A DNA stretch of 64,000 bases, taken from assembly GCA_963784995.1 (NCBI GenBank), contig CAWATZ010000001.1:1-64000 (forward strand), in the 5' to 3' direction. Of this stretch, positions 55,998 to 64,000 are shown in pieces (the first letter of the stretch is position 1; each line of letters opens with the position of its first letter). The stretch is from CAWATZ01 sp963784995 (lineage in GTDB: Bacteria; Planctomycetota; Planctomycetia; Gemmatales; Gemmataceae). The position numbers and the translations under genes were made by a program. Below the pieces are notes generated by a model that saw only the letters and a list, made by a program, of their open reading frames with translations, was not told the origin of the DNA and made no database searches.

Positions 55998-57383
55998 ATG
56001 TACCTCAAGCGATTCAAGATTACCGGCATCAAGTGTTTTGATCAATTGAACGTAGAGTTTCCTCACGAGGGAGAGGATTTCAGCGGCTGGATTGTGCTGT
56101 TGGGCGGAAATGGGGTCGGAAAAAGTACGCTTCTTCAAGCGATGGCCTTGACCTTGCTCGGTCCATTGGCTGGACAACGGTTGGTACGTCCTGAAGGATG
56201 GGCCCGTGAGGGTATCCGTTATGGGACAATTGAGGCGGACATCGTCAAAGGGAATGGCGATAGCCAACTCGGTCAACCCCGCAAGAAGCCCTACGAAGTG
56301 ACTTTCGCCGTGATTGGCAAGCAGGAAGTGGAGATCGACGGCCAACCTTACGATCAACCGCAGATCGTACACAGGGCGCAGCAGAAAGATCGGAAAGCTC
56401 TTTTCAGCGGTCCTTACGGGGCTAAACGGCCCGGTTGGTTCTCTTGCGGTTATGGGCCATTTCGGCGACTTTCCGGTGGCGACTCACAAACGCGAAGCCT
56501 CCCGGAGCGAGAGGTCCGCTTTGCAACCCTCTTCTCCGAATCTGCTGCCTTGACCCAATGTGAAGATTGGCTCACGAGCCTTTACAGCCGATCGATTGAT
56601 GAATTCAACGCGAACAAGGAACGAGACAAGGCCGATCTCAGCTTGATCCGGGAGGTCATCAACAACCTTCTTCCAGGAAACGTGGCCATTGAGCGGATTG
56701 ACTCGCAACACGTCTATTTTCGCACAGTCGGGGACGTCATCGTTGCCATCCCTGAGTTGAGCGATGGTTACAGGAGTTTTCTGGCACTGGCCATCGACAT
56801 GCTTCGGCACATCACCGAATCGGGTCAGGACCTGGGCAATCTGGTTCAATCGAACTCCAACGGAGCGCACGAGATCCTGATCGAAGGGATTGTGCTGGTG
56901 GATGAGATCGATTCGCACTTGCATCCACTTTGGCAGAGGGACATTGGCTTTCGTTTGCGGCGGATCTTCCCCAAAATCCAATTCATCGTCACGACCCACA
57001 GCCCTTTCGTAGCCCAGGCGGCTACGGATCACGGGCTTTTCGTGCTGAAGCCGAAACAGGCGGGCGGCTTGATGGAAGCGTCTCAACCGGTTGAGAGTGT
57101 TCGTGGTTGGAGGGTCGATCAAATCCTGACGAGCGACCTGTTCGGACTCACCGAGACGCGAGACGAGGAGACGGAGCAATTGCTCCGAAGGCACGGTGAA
57201 CTCGTCGCACAGCGAGAGTGGAAAGAACTAAGCAAGGCCGAACAACAAGAGCTTTCAAAGCTCGAAGAGAGACTCAGTAACCGATTGACCGCACCTGGCG
57301 AGACAGTCCGTGAACGGGAGCGACAGGTCCAGATGGCTGTGTACGTGGACAAAACACTGAATGCCTTGGAGGATGGGAAATGA
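55998..57383 (+). CDS. ptuA: Septu defence ATPase PtuA
   Basis: 461 residues. MYLKRFKITGIKCFDQLNVE followed by LLGGNGVGKSTLLQAMA (Walker A near 36-44); SLPEREVRFATLFSES; LSDGYRSFLALAIDMLRHI (signature); IVLVDEIDSHLHPLWQRDIG (Walker B); QFIVTTHSPFVAQAA (H-loop). A helical tail ends in ERERQVQMAVYVDKTLNALE. Paired by an ATGA overlap with an HNH gene, this is the arrangement of Septu (PtuA-PtuB), in which the ATPase controls nuclease action on phage infection. TGGAGG precedes the ATG at 55998. Base composition is clearly more AT-rich than the flanks, pointing to transfer. Confidence 0.88.
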   Translation: MYLKRFKITGIKCFDQLNVEFPHEGEDFSGWIVLLGGNGVGKSTLLQAMALTLLGPLAGQRLVRPEGWAREGIRYGTIEADIVKGNGDSQLGQPRKKPYEVTFAVIGKQEVEIDGQPYDQPQIVHRAQQKDRKALFSGPYGAKRPGWFSCGYGPFRRLSGGDSQTRSLPEREVRFATLFSESAALTQCEDWLTSLYSRSIDEFNANKERDKADLSLIREVINNLLPGNVAIERIDSQHVYFRTVGDVIVAIPELSDGYRSFLALAIDMLRHITESGQDLGNLVQSNSNGAHEILIEGIVLVDEIDSHLHPLWQRDIGFRLRRIFPKIQFIVTTHSPFVAQAATDHGLFVLKPKQAGGLMEASQPVESVRGWRVDQILTSDLFGLTETRDEETEQLLRRHGELVAQREWKELSKAEQQELSKLEERLSNRLTAPGETVRERERQVQMAVYVDKTLNALEDGK

Positions 57384-58141
57384 TACCAGTTACGCTAGCG
57401 AAAGACACGGATGTCTTGAGCAAGCGAACCCGGAAGCTCCTGGCCAAGAGGCAATCCAAGGCAACGACGCTGTTACCGGCGAAAATCGACTCGGTTTGGA
57501 CTTCCTTTCGACGGACAAAGTCTGGTAACGAAGTCGCTTCTGTCTTGTCAAAGTTGTTCCATGATAAGTGTGCCTATTGCGAACAAGAAGCCGCAAAAGA
57601 CGTTGAGCATTTCTACCCCAAGAGCCGGTTTCCGAACCGAATGTTCACTTGGACAAACCTCCTCTTGTCCTGCAAGAACTGCAACACCGAAAAACTCGCC
57701 GAGTTCCCACTTGATGCCTCAAGCAATGCGGTCCTGCTCAATCCGACCCAGGACGAACCATTGGAGTACATCTGCTGGGACGAGCTGTCAGGCAAGATCA
57801 TTCCCAATCCCGATCCTGCCCGAAGCCATCGTGCCACTCAGACAAGAGATCTGTTGCGACTTGACCAGTTTTCCCTTGCCGAGGAGCGAAGAAACAAATT
57901 GGCAAACGTTGTCTACCTTCTCTCGCGTGTGGTTACCGAAGTGCCAATCGCAAAAGATACAATCGACCGTCTCCGGGATGAACTCGTCCTGCATCGGCCC
58001 TGGCTTGGCATCATTCGCCAGCTCTTTCGGAAACCCAGCACCAAGTATACATCTTTGGTCGCGACTGCTCGTGCAAAGCTGCCTCAATTGAACGAATGGA
58101 TTAGACCGTGGCTTGACTTGCCGCACGGAGACAAACCATGA
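57380..58141 (+). CDS. ptuB: Septu HNH endonuclease PtuB
   Basis: 253 residues. The HNH core has CAYCEQEAAKDVEHFYPKSR and WTNLLLSCKNCNTEK: zinc cysteines (CxxC twice), the catalytic His of DVEHF and the Asn of TNLL. The region DASSNAVLLNPTQDEPLEYI is the usual segment after the core in PtuB-like and retron-linked HNH proteins. It is translationally coupled to ptuA. A helical C-terminal part follows. Effector of the pair, expected to cleave DNA (or nucleic acid) when released or activated by PtuA. Confidence 0.88.
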   Translation: MIPVTLAKDTDVLSKRTRKLLAKRQSKATTLLPAKIDSVWTSFRRTKSGNEVASVLSKLFHDKCAYCEQEAAKDVEHFYPKSRFPNRMFTWTNLLLSCKNCNTEKLAEFPLDASSNAVLLNPTQDEPLEYICWDELSGKIIPNPDPARSHRATQTRDLLRLDQFSLAEERRNKLANVVYLLSRVVTEVPIAKDTIDRLRDELVLHRPWLGIIRQLFRKPSTKYTSLVATARAKLPQLNEWIRPWLDLPHGDKP

Positions 58142-58363
58142 GGCAAGTAACATGATCGCCGCCATCTCCATTTTTTCTTTTGGAGTATCAAAAGTCAGTC
58201 GTTGTCCTCAGGAGTCACTCTCTGTCCCTAACTGACTACCTCCCGAGGACTTGCAGTGCCCTGCCAGCCTCTTGACTGGCCTTCCACAATAAAAGTAGAG
58301 AGCGCCTCAGCCTCCCATCCCACGCCGCTCTCGTTTCGAGGTCTGCTTCCCTGGAGTCCGCTG
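58142..58363. other. 222-bp spacer at right end of island
   Basis: Contains a T-rich stretch (CATTTTTTCTTTTGG near 58169), possibly ending the Septu transcript. No integrase, tRNA or clear attachment repeat is visible here. Confidence 0.35.
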
Positions 58364-59564
58364 ATGCAACAGGCTCCTCCCTCCATCCGGGTGCGCCCGG
58401 TCAGCGCTGACTGCGCGATCGGTGGCGTGGCTCTGGCCGAGCCGGCTGGCCCTGGGCAAGCTGGCCATCCTGGACGGCGATCCGGGAGTGGGCAAGTCGC
58501 TGCTGGCACTGGACCTGTGCGCCCGGCTGAGCCAGGGCCAGCCCTTCCCGGACGGGTCGGCTTCGCCGGGGCCGGCCAATGCCCTGGTCCTCAACGGCGA
58601 GGATGGCGAGGAGGACACCATCCGGCCGCGGCTGCTCGCCCTGGGGGCGGACCTGGGCGCGTCTTCGTCCTCGACCGGGACGAGGACGAGGATTGTCCGC
58701 TCTGGTTGCCCAGCCAGCTGGGCCTGCTGGACCACGCCGTCCGGGAGGCGGAGGCCCGGCTCCTGGTCATCGACCCGATCATGGCGTTCATCGACCGCAG
58801 CGTGCTGAGCATGAACGATCAGAGCGTGCGGCGCCTGCTCTTTCCCCTCAGCCGGCTGGCGGCCCGGCATCAGTGCAGTGTGCTGCTGCTGCGCCACCTG
58901 AACAAGCAACGCGGCGGCCGGTCGCTGTATCGGGGAGGCGGGTCCATCGCCTTTCTGGGGGCCTGCCGGTCCGGATACCTGGCCGGCCGCGATCCGGCCA
59001 ACCAGGCAAACCTTTGTCCTGGCCCAGCTGAAGAACAACCTGGCGCCGCCTCAGCCCAGCCTGGCTTACCAGATGCTGCCACAACACGAAGCGAGCGTAG
59101 CGAGCGCACCCTGCCAGCTTGCCGGCGGAAGTTCCCGGAGCGAGGAACGAGCGGAGGGAACTTCCGCCGGAAGGGCCGCCCCTGCTGAACTGGCTGGGGG
59201 AGCACAACTCGAACGCGGATCAGCTTCTGGGGAGCCGGTCGCCGGTCGTGCTGCCCCTGCGCGCGACCGGGCCAAGGACTTCCTGCTGGCGTTCCTGGAG
59301 GACGGTCCGCGAAGCGTGCGCGAGGTCTGGGAAGCGTCCCGGGAACAGGGACTGAGCCAACGAACGCTGGAGCGGGCCAAGGCGGAACTCAAGATCCGCT
59401 CGGGACGGCTCGGCAAGGACGGGCAGCACGTGACCTACTGGCTGCTGCGCAATCAGGAAATGCCGGGGCCCGATACGGAGGAGGGGGACCAGTACAGCCT
59501 GGAACCGTGGCTGGCGCCGCTGCGCGAGCAATTCCCGGACCCGGGGCCGCTGGACGATATGTGA
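58364..59564 (+). CDS. RepA-like AAA ATPase (several frameshifts)
   Basis: About 400 residues after joining frames. LALGKLAILDGDPGVGKSLL ALD is a RecA/RepA-type Walker A; ALVLNGEDGEEDTIRPRL, LLVIDPIMAFIDRSVLSMND (Walker B) and CSVLLLRHLNKQRGGRSLYR are the later motifs of the AAA_25 family. QTFVLAQLKNNLA then leads into a Ser/Ala-rich in-frame repeat, and a winged-helix C-terminus follows (AKDFLLAFLEDGPRSVREVW, QGLSQRTLERAKAELKIRSG). Frame breaks lie near 58415, 58665 and 59010. Such genes are common in planctomycetes and in plasmids. It may be a remnant of a replicon that brought in the island. Confidence 0.65.
59121..59172. repeat. In-frame inverted repeat within RepA-like gene
   Basis: GGCGGAAGTTCCC at about 59124-59136 faces GGGAACTTCCGCC at about 59156-59168. 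It separates the ATPase domain from the winged helix and is translated as GGSSRSEERAEGTSAG. Confidence 0.6.
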
Positions 59565-59612
59565 ATGGGGTGAAGACAACCCCTCCCCGAAGCGGAGAGG
59601 GGGAGGGACATA

Positions 59613-59775
59613 TTTTGGAGTGCGGCAGTAGCTTTGCTCTGCCGCTTTGGTTTCTCTTGTTTGGACTTTTGTTTTTCCTGTGTTTCTCTCGGGGTAGGAA
59701 GGTTTCTTGTTGGGCCAAAGGAGAAAAACAGCAGAAACCAAAGCGGCAGAGCAAAGCTACTGCCGCACTCCAAAA
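59613..59775. mobile_element. MITE-like repeat with 43-bp perfect terminal inverted repeats
   Basis: Arm 59613-59655 (TTTTGGAGTGCGGCAGTAGC and on) is exactly complementary to 59733-59775; the 77-bp interior contains TTTGGACTTTTGTTTTTCCT and no gene. It follows a C/G-rich block (59571-59608). Sequence is AT-richer than its surroundings. Reverse reading gives a peptide frame often seen in planctomycete spurious calls, which suggests many genomic copies. Confidence 0.85.
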
Positions 59776-59964
59776 AGGCCCACACCCGGCCCCAATTGGG
59801 AGAGTGGAGAAAAATGACTTGCCGGTCGCCTTACGATCGTGCAAGACATTCTCACCTGGTGAGTTCTGGCTGTTGCGCCGCGTGTTGTCCAGCTGCCGGA
59901 CAAATTCCCGACCACAGAGAAGATCAGCCAGATTCCCACCGGGAAGAATTGACGGCATCGTAAT

Positions 59965-60603
59965 CTATCGAATGGTTTCCTCCACGCCTGCCCGGCCCAG
60001 AAGCGCGTCGAGGACGTGACAACCGAGCACGTGAGGCCCTGAACCGCGGAAGTGATCCAGGACCTCAGCATTGGTGCAGCCGGCGTCCTCGAGCATGTCG
60101 GCCAGGACCGGCAAGCGGAACAGGGTGCGATCCTGGTAAATGCGCTGGGCCCAGTCGTGAACGAGTCGGCCGTTCCACTCCAGCCAGCTCGGCTCGATGG
60201 TCACCGGCCGCATCGGGCAGCCGAACACTTCGCGGAGCAAATCCGTCTGGGCCTTGTTTTCTGCCCGGAAGGCGGCGGAGGTGATGCCTCGCCCACGAAC
60301 TCTGGCGGCGGCCCACGCGGCCTCGTCAGCCGCGAAGGCTGCCGGCTCCAGGAGCGGAGCGATAGGCTCGCCCCTGACCCGGCCGCGTGCCAGCCGCAGG
60401 TCCTGGGCCGGGACGCGGTTGTCCGCCAGGAGAAGCGCCACGTCCAGCGCGTTGCGTTCGCGGTCGGTGGGGAACAACTCCGGGCAGCGCCGGACGCAGG
60501 CCACGGCGAACAGCCGGAGCTTGCGCGCGCTCGCCCGGTTCTGCAACAAGAACCGCAGCATCGGCTCGGGATCAAGGCACGTCAGCCATTCGGTCTCAGT
60601 CAT
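59965..60603 (-). CDS. Gemmata-type hypothetical protein (MTEtEWL family)
   Basis: 212 residues. MTETEWLTCLDPEPMLRFLL and ASARKLRLFAVACVRRCPEL are the opening of a family that I know mainly from Gemmata and relatives, where many paralogues occur. A conserved tail reads LRLPVLADMLEDAGCTNAEV-like (here FRLPVLADMLEDAGCTNAEV) and HFRGSGPHVLGCHVLDALLG. Function unknown; no catalytic or membrane feature. It precedes a TIGR02996/LRR gene on the same strand. Confidence 0.85.
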   Translation of the reverse strand: MTETEWLTCLDPEPMLRFLLQNRASARKLRLFAVACVRRCPELFPTDRERNALDVALLLADNRVPAQDLRLARGRVRGEPIAPLLEPAAFAADEAAWAAARVRGRGITSAAFRAENKAQTDLLREVFGCPMRPVTIEPSWLEWNGRLVHDWAQRIYQDRTLFRLPVLADMLEDAGCTNAEVLDHFRGSGPHVLGCHVLDALLGRAGVEETIR

Positions 60604-60681
60604 GGTTTCGTCTCCCTTCTAGAAGGGGAACGACAGCCAATTCCCAGGAAAGGTTCGTCAGGGCCGGGACTCAGGCGAGGA

Positions 60682-62079
60682 TCACTTCTTCACCAGGTAT
60701 CGTTCGCGCAGGGCCGACAGGGTCGCGGGGGAGATGCCTTCCTTGCTGATCCCTAACTGAAGCCGGCGCAGGTGCGGCGAGTTCAGCAGAGCGCGGGCGC
60801 CGGTCTCGCCGATGGAACAACCCCCCAGGGACAGCGACGCCAGCCGGCGCAGGTGCGGCGAGCCGGCCAGCGCCTCGGCCCCAACCGGGCCGATGCCGGG
60901 ATTCAGGCCCAGGTCTAGCCTGAGCAAACCTGCCAGGCGGGGTGAACCCGCCAGGTCGGCGACCACGGCATCATCGAGGGCGTTCCGGTCCGCTTCGAGG
61001 ACGACCAGGTCCTCCAGCCCCGGTGCGGCAAGCAAGGCACGCAGGCCGGCAGGTCCGATGTTGTTCATCCCCAACTCCAGCAGGGACGGACAGCGGAAGT
61101 GCGGTCCGGACACGAGGGCTTCCATCCCGCTCGCCTCGATCTTGCTGTTCGTCAGGATCAGCTCCTGGAGGTGCGCGAGGAAGGGCGCCGCGGCCAGGGA
61201 CCGGGCGCCCGGGCGCCCATCTCAGAACTTCCACCCGCATGAAGGGCTCGCAACGCGGGCAAATCGGCTGCGGCGAGGGTGCCCAACTGGGCCGGGTTGA
61301 GTCGGTTGGAATACAGGTAGAGGTGCGTGAGCCGGGCAACCCCGGGAGCGCGGGCGATGGCCTCCATGTCGTCGATTCGCGCGTGCAGCCCGACGTCAAG
61401 GCGGCGCAGCCCGGCAAGCCGCGGGGACGCGAGCAGGGTCGCCAGCTCGACCGCCCCGAACTTCTGGCCGTCCACTTCCAGCCCGACCGTCTGGGCCAGC
61501 AAAGCGTTCCGCGCGATCGTCGCACTGTTGCTCGGAGAGGCATTCAGGGCCAGCTGTTCAACGCGCGGCCCCATCGGGCTGGCCGCGAGGGCGGCCAGGT
61601 CCCGGCTGCGAAACGGTTCGTACTTCAGAAACAGGGACGCGAAGCCCCGATGCCACACGCAGGAGTGTTGCACGGGCAGGGCCGACAAGTACGAACGGAT
61701 GGGCCTGGTCCCGTCGCACCAGCGCCGGGCCAGCTCGCCCACCCGCTGTAGCAGAGCGACGAGGCGCGGGTCCGGATCGGTCAGCAGCTGGAACTGCGTA
61801 GCGCAAAGTGCTGGTGTGATACTCGGCCGACCGGAGCAGGGCGTTGATGGGTCCGGGCCGTTCCGGGTCGATCAGGGACGCGGAGCGACTCAGGATCTCG
61901 CACTGGACGCGGATCAGCTCGGCATGGGTGCGGTCGTCCTCGTCGCCGTGGTCGTCGAGCCAGTCGGCCAGCACCAGACGCGGGGCATCGTCATCGGGCT
62001 CCTGCTTGACGCCGGCGAACAGGCTGGCGCGCTGGTCGGCCTGACTGGACGCGGGCGGCGTGGATTTCTTGCGTGCCAC
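60682..62079 (-). CDS. TIGR02996-domain leucine-rich repeat protein (frameshifts)
   Basis: About 465 residues. The GTG at 62079 (GGAGG upstream) starts ARKKSTPPASSQADQRASLF, then DDDAPRLVLADWLDDHGDED and RTHAELIRVQCEILSRS, the TIGR02996 motif. After frame changes near 61800 and 61190 come many leucine-rich repeats (LAGLRRLDVGLHARIDDMEA, LTHLYLYSNRLNPAQLGTLA, LLRLDLGLNPGIGPVGAEAL, LASLSLGGCSIGETGARALL). The end LSALRERYLVKK is the usual ending of this family. Probably a paralogue of 18164-18895, with the full repeat set. Function unknown. Confidence 0.8.
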
Positions 62080-62263
62080 GGACTCACCTCCCCGTTGCGG
62101 AATTGCCCCACTGTACCATAAATCTATTCGCCAGCCGAACGCCTCGCAGCTATAATCATCGCTGGCAGTCGGATTGCTTCGCGACTCCCTCCCGGAGTTT
62201 CCGGAGACTTCCGATTGTCCCGCCGATGGCTCCGCAGCGCTCTCCCACCCTTGTGAGGCACTC

Positions 62264-64000
62264 GTGAACAAGCTGCTCTTCCTCCTGCTCGCCGGCGCCC
62301 TGGCAGCCCCTGTGGGCCAGACCCACGCGCAACCGCTGACCGGCAAAAAGCCGATTGTCCCGGTACCCAACCGCAACGTCAAGACGCCGCTGCCGGCCGA
62401 GGAGGAACGCAAGCATTTCCTCGTTCCAGCCGGCTTCGAGGTGGAGCTGGTCGTCTCGGAGCCCACGGTCATCAACCCCATCACCATGGCCTTCGACGAC
62501 AAGGGCCGCCTCTACGTCAGCGAGAGCCACACATACCGCTATGGGCCGGGCGGCTCGCCGATCAAGCCGTTTCGCAATCCCGTCGTCCGCCTCGATCCGC
62601 TGCCCGACGGCAAGGGCTACAAGCGCACCGTCGTGGCCGACGGCTTCGACGACCCCGTCATGGGCATCGCCGTCCGCGGCAACAAGCTGTGGCTGACGGC
62701 CAACAATTACCTGTATCAGTACGACCTGGGCGAGGACGGCACGGCCACCAACCGCCGCACCCTGCTGACTGACAAGAACAAGGCCTGGAACCCGTTCGGC
62801 ATGTTCGTCCTGGAGTGGGGGCCGGACGGTCTGCTTTACGTGAGTGTCGGCAACCACGGTATCGACATTGGCGGGCCGACCAATCGCGTCCGCAGCCGGG
62901 GGTCGTCCGGCATCGTCTGCCGGATGAAGCCCGACGGCAGCGACCTGGAGCGGCTGGTTCACGGGCTGCGCGTGCCCTACTCGTTCGAGTATGATCCGTT
63001 CGGCCAGCTGTGGCTGCTCTCCAACGGCGAAGGCAATCCCGACCGCTTTGTGCGCGTCATCGAAGGGGTCGATTACCACTGCTACAGCCGGCCTGGCGCG
63101 GACAGCTCCTGGCTGGCCGGCGACCACCCGCTGGCCCCGCCCTGCTTCGAGCTGGGACGCGGTGCCAGCACGCAGTCTGCTGCGCTATTACGCGGCCGGC
63201 TTCCCGGAGGAGTACCAGGGGAGCCTGCTGGGCGACAACTGGGGCGCCCACGGCTTCAACGGCCCCAACCGGGCCGTGCTGCGCTTCGTCCCCAACGAGC
63301 GCGGCCAGATTGTGCGGACCGAGGGGTTCGTCGCCTGCTCCGATCCGCACTTCCGGCCCAGCCACATCGTTGTCGATCCGGACGGCAACCTGCTCGTCTC
63401 GGACTGGTACGGCCGGGATGACGAGAGCGACCTGACCGGGCGCATCTGGCGCGTCAAGTACACCGGCAAGGATCGACCGCGCGTCGAACACGAACTCGAA
63501 TCAAAGCGCTGGAGTGAAGACGATTACGTCGTGTCGGCCCTCGGCTCGCCGCACCATCGGATCCGTGAGAAAGCAATCGAGGTGCTGCTGGCTCGGGGAC
63601 CGAAGAAGATCGCGAAGCTGGCAGAGCAGGCAGCGACCGCGAAGCAATCGCTGGGCGCGGCCAACGCCCTGTGGGCGCTGGTGCGCATCGGCACGGCAGA
63701 TGCGAAGAGCGCCCTGGCGTCCGGCGCGAAGCATCCCGACTACCGCGTTCGCCGGCTGGCGGTCCACCTGCTGCGGCGCTACCAGGTTCCGGCAGGCGGC
63801 CGAGGTCGCCCAGCAGCTCAGCGGCGACCCCGACCCGGCCGTGCGCGTGGAGGCGGCCCTGGCCCGCGGCGAGCCGGCCCAGGTCCGGGCCGCACTGCTC
63901 GACGCGCTGCACCACGGGGCCGCGGCCGACGCTCATCTGCGCTACGAAGCGGCCTGGCACCTTGCCAAGAACGCCGACGGTGAGACCTTCGCCGGCCTGC
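62264..64000 (+). CDS. PVC-type membrane-bound dehydrogenase domain protein, 3' end outside window
   Basis: At least 578 residues, cut by the right edge. GTG start at 62264 followed by a signal peptide (NKLLFLLLAGALAAPVGQTH AQ). A beta-propeller with FLVPAGFEVELVVSEPTVIN, MAFDDKGRLYVSESHTYRYG, GPDGLLYVSVGNHGIDIGGP, VPYSFEYDPFGQLWLLSNGE and HIVVDPDGNLLVSDWYG matches TIGR02604 (sorbosone-dehydrogenase-like). HEAT repeats then begin (HHRIREKAIEVLLARG, VRIGTADAKSALASGAKHPD). Frame changes near 63180 and 63790. Members often end with a c-type haem motif; that part would lie beyond 64000. Confidence 0.85.

Overview
The window looks like a chromosome segment of a planctomycete close to Gemmata (Gemmataceae). 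The evidence is high GC over most of its length, two proteins with the TIGR02996 repeat-companion motif (a conserved run ending in FADWLEENGD or LADWLDDHGD), a Gemmata-style MTEtEWL protein, and the usual PVC set: DUF1501 with a Tat signal, two DUF1080 domains, ThuA, SMP-30 and the membrane-bound dehydrogenase/HEAT family. Short palindromic repeats of several families are scattered through it, some of them inside genes.

Layout. 0.3-7.6 kb: a DUF1573 protein, then a TolQ/ExbB-like channel followed by two ExbD/MotB-like anchored proteins, one with a very long Gly-Asn-Gln repeat. 7.7-10.7 kb: a degenerate histidine kinase and a REC-PAS-kinase-REC hybrid. 10.8-16.4 kb: envelope and lipid-sugar genes (WaaP-like kinase, 2OG-Fe(II) oxygenase, ChbG/HpnK-like deacetylase, GT2, GT87). 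16.4-24.3 kb: cupin, SMP-30, TIGR02996/LRR protein, PD-(D/E)XK-like protein, DUF1501, fatty-acid desaturase, ThuA. 24.4-30.9 kb: an enolase-superfamily gene cut in two by a 5.45-kb element carrying a serine recombinase, an excisionase-like HTH, a zinc-ribbon protein, a primase-helicase and a 38-bp perfect inverted repeat. 31-40.5 kb: DUF1080, a HEAT protein, a FlgI-like lipoprotein and SMC.

40.7-58.1 kb is a defence island, visibly richer in AT towards its right end. A CARF-sigma54 (RtcR-like) activator diverges from a compact exonuclease / membrane protein / metallo-beta-lactamase-fold operon. A type I R-M operon (hsdR-hsdM-hsdS) runs on without a gap into four further genes: two unknowns, a DUF3696-type ATPase and a PLD-like protein. 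A complete Septu pair (PtuA ATPase, PtuB HNH) closes the island. 58.3-64 kb: a RepA-like ATPase, Gemmata-type proteins and a dehydrogenase gene that runs off the right edge.

Many genes, including the core gene smc, can only be read through single-base frameshifts, most densely between 40.7 and 50.3 kb. Because essential genes are affected as well, I suspect base-call indels more than gene decay, but the sequence alone cannot settle this. For such genes I give the outer limits of the reconstructed gene and the approximate breakpoints. Protein products of broken genes are inferred by joining frames. The best candidates for something undescribed are the CARF-sigma54 controlled operon and the gene-splitting replicative element.
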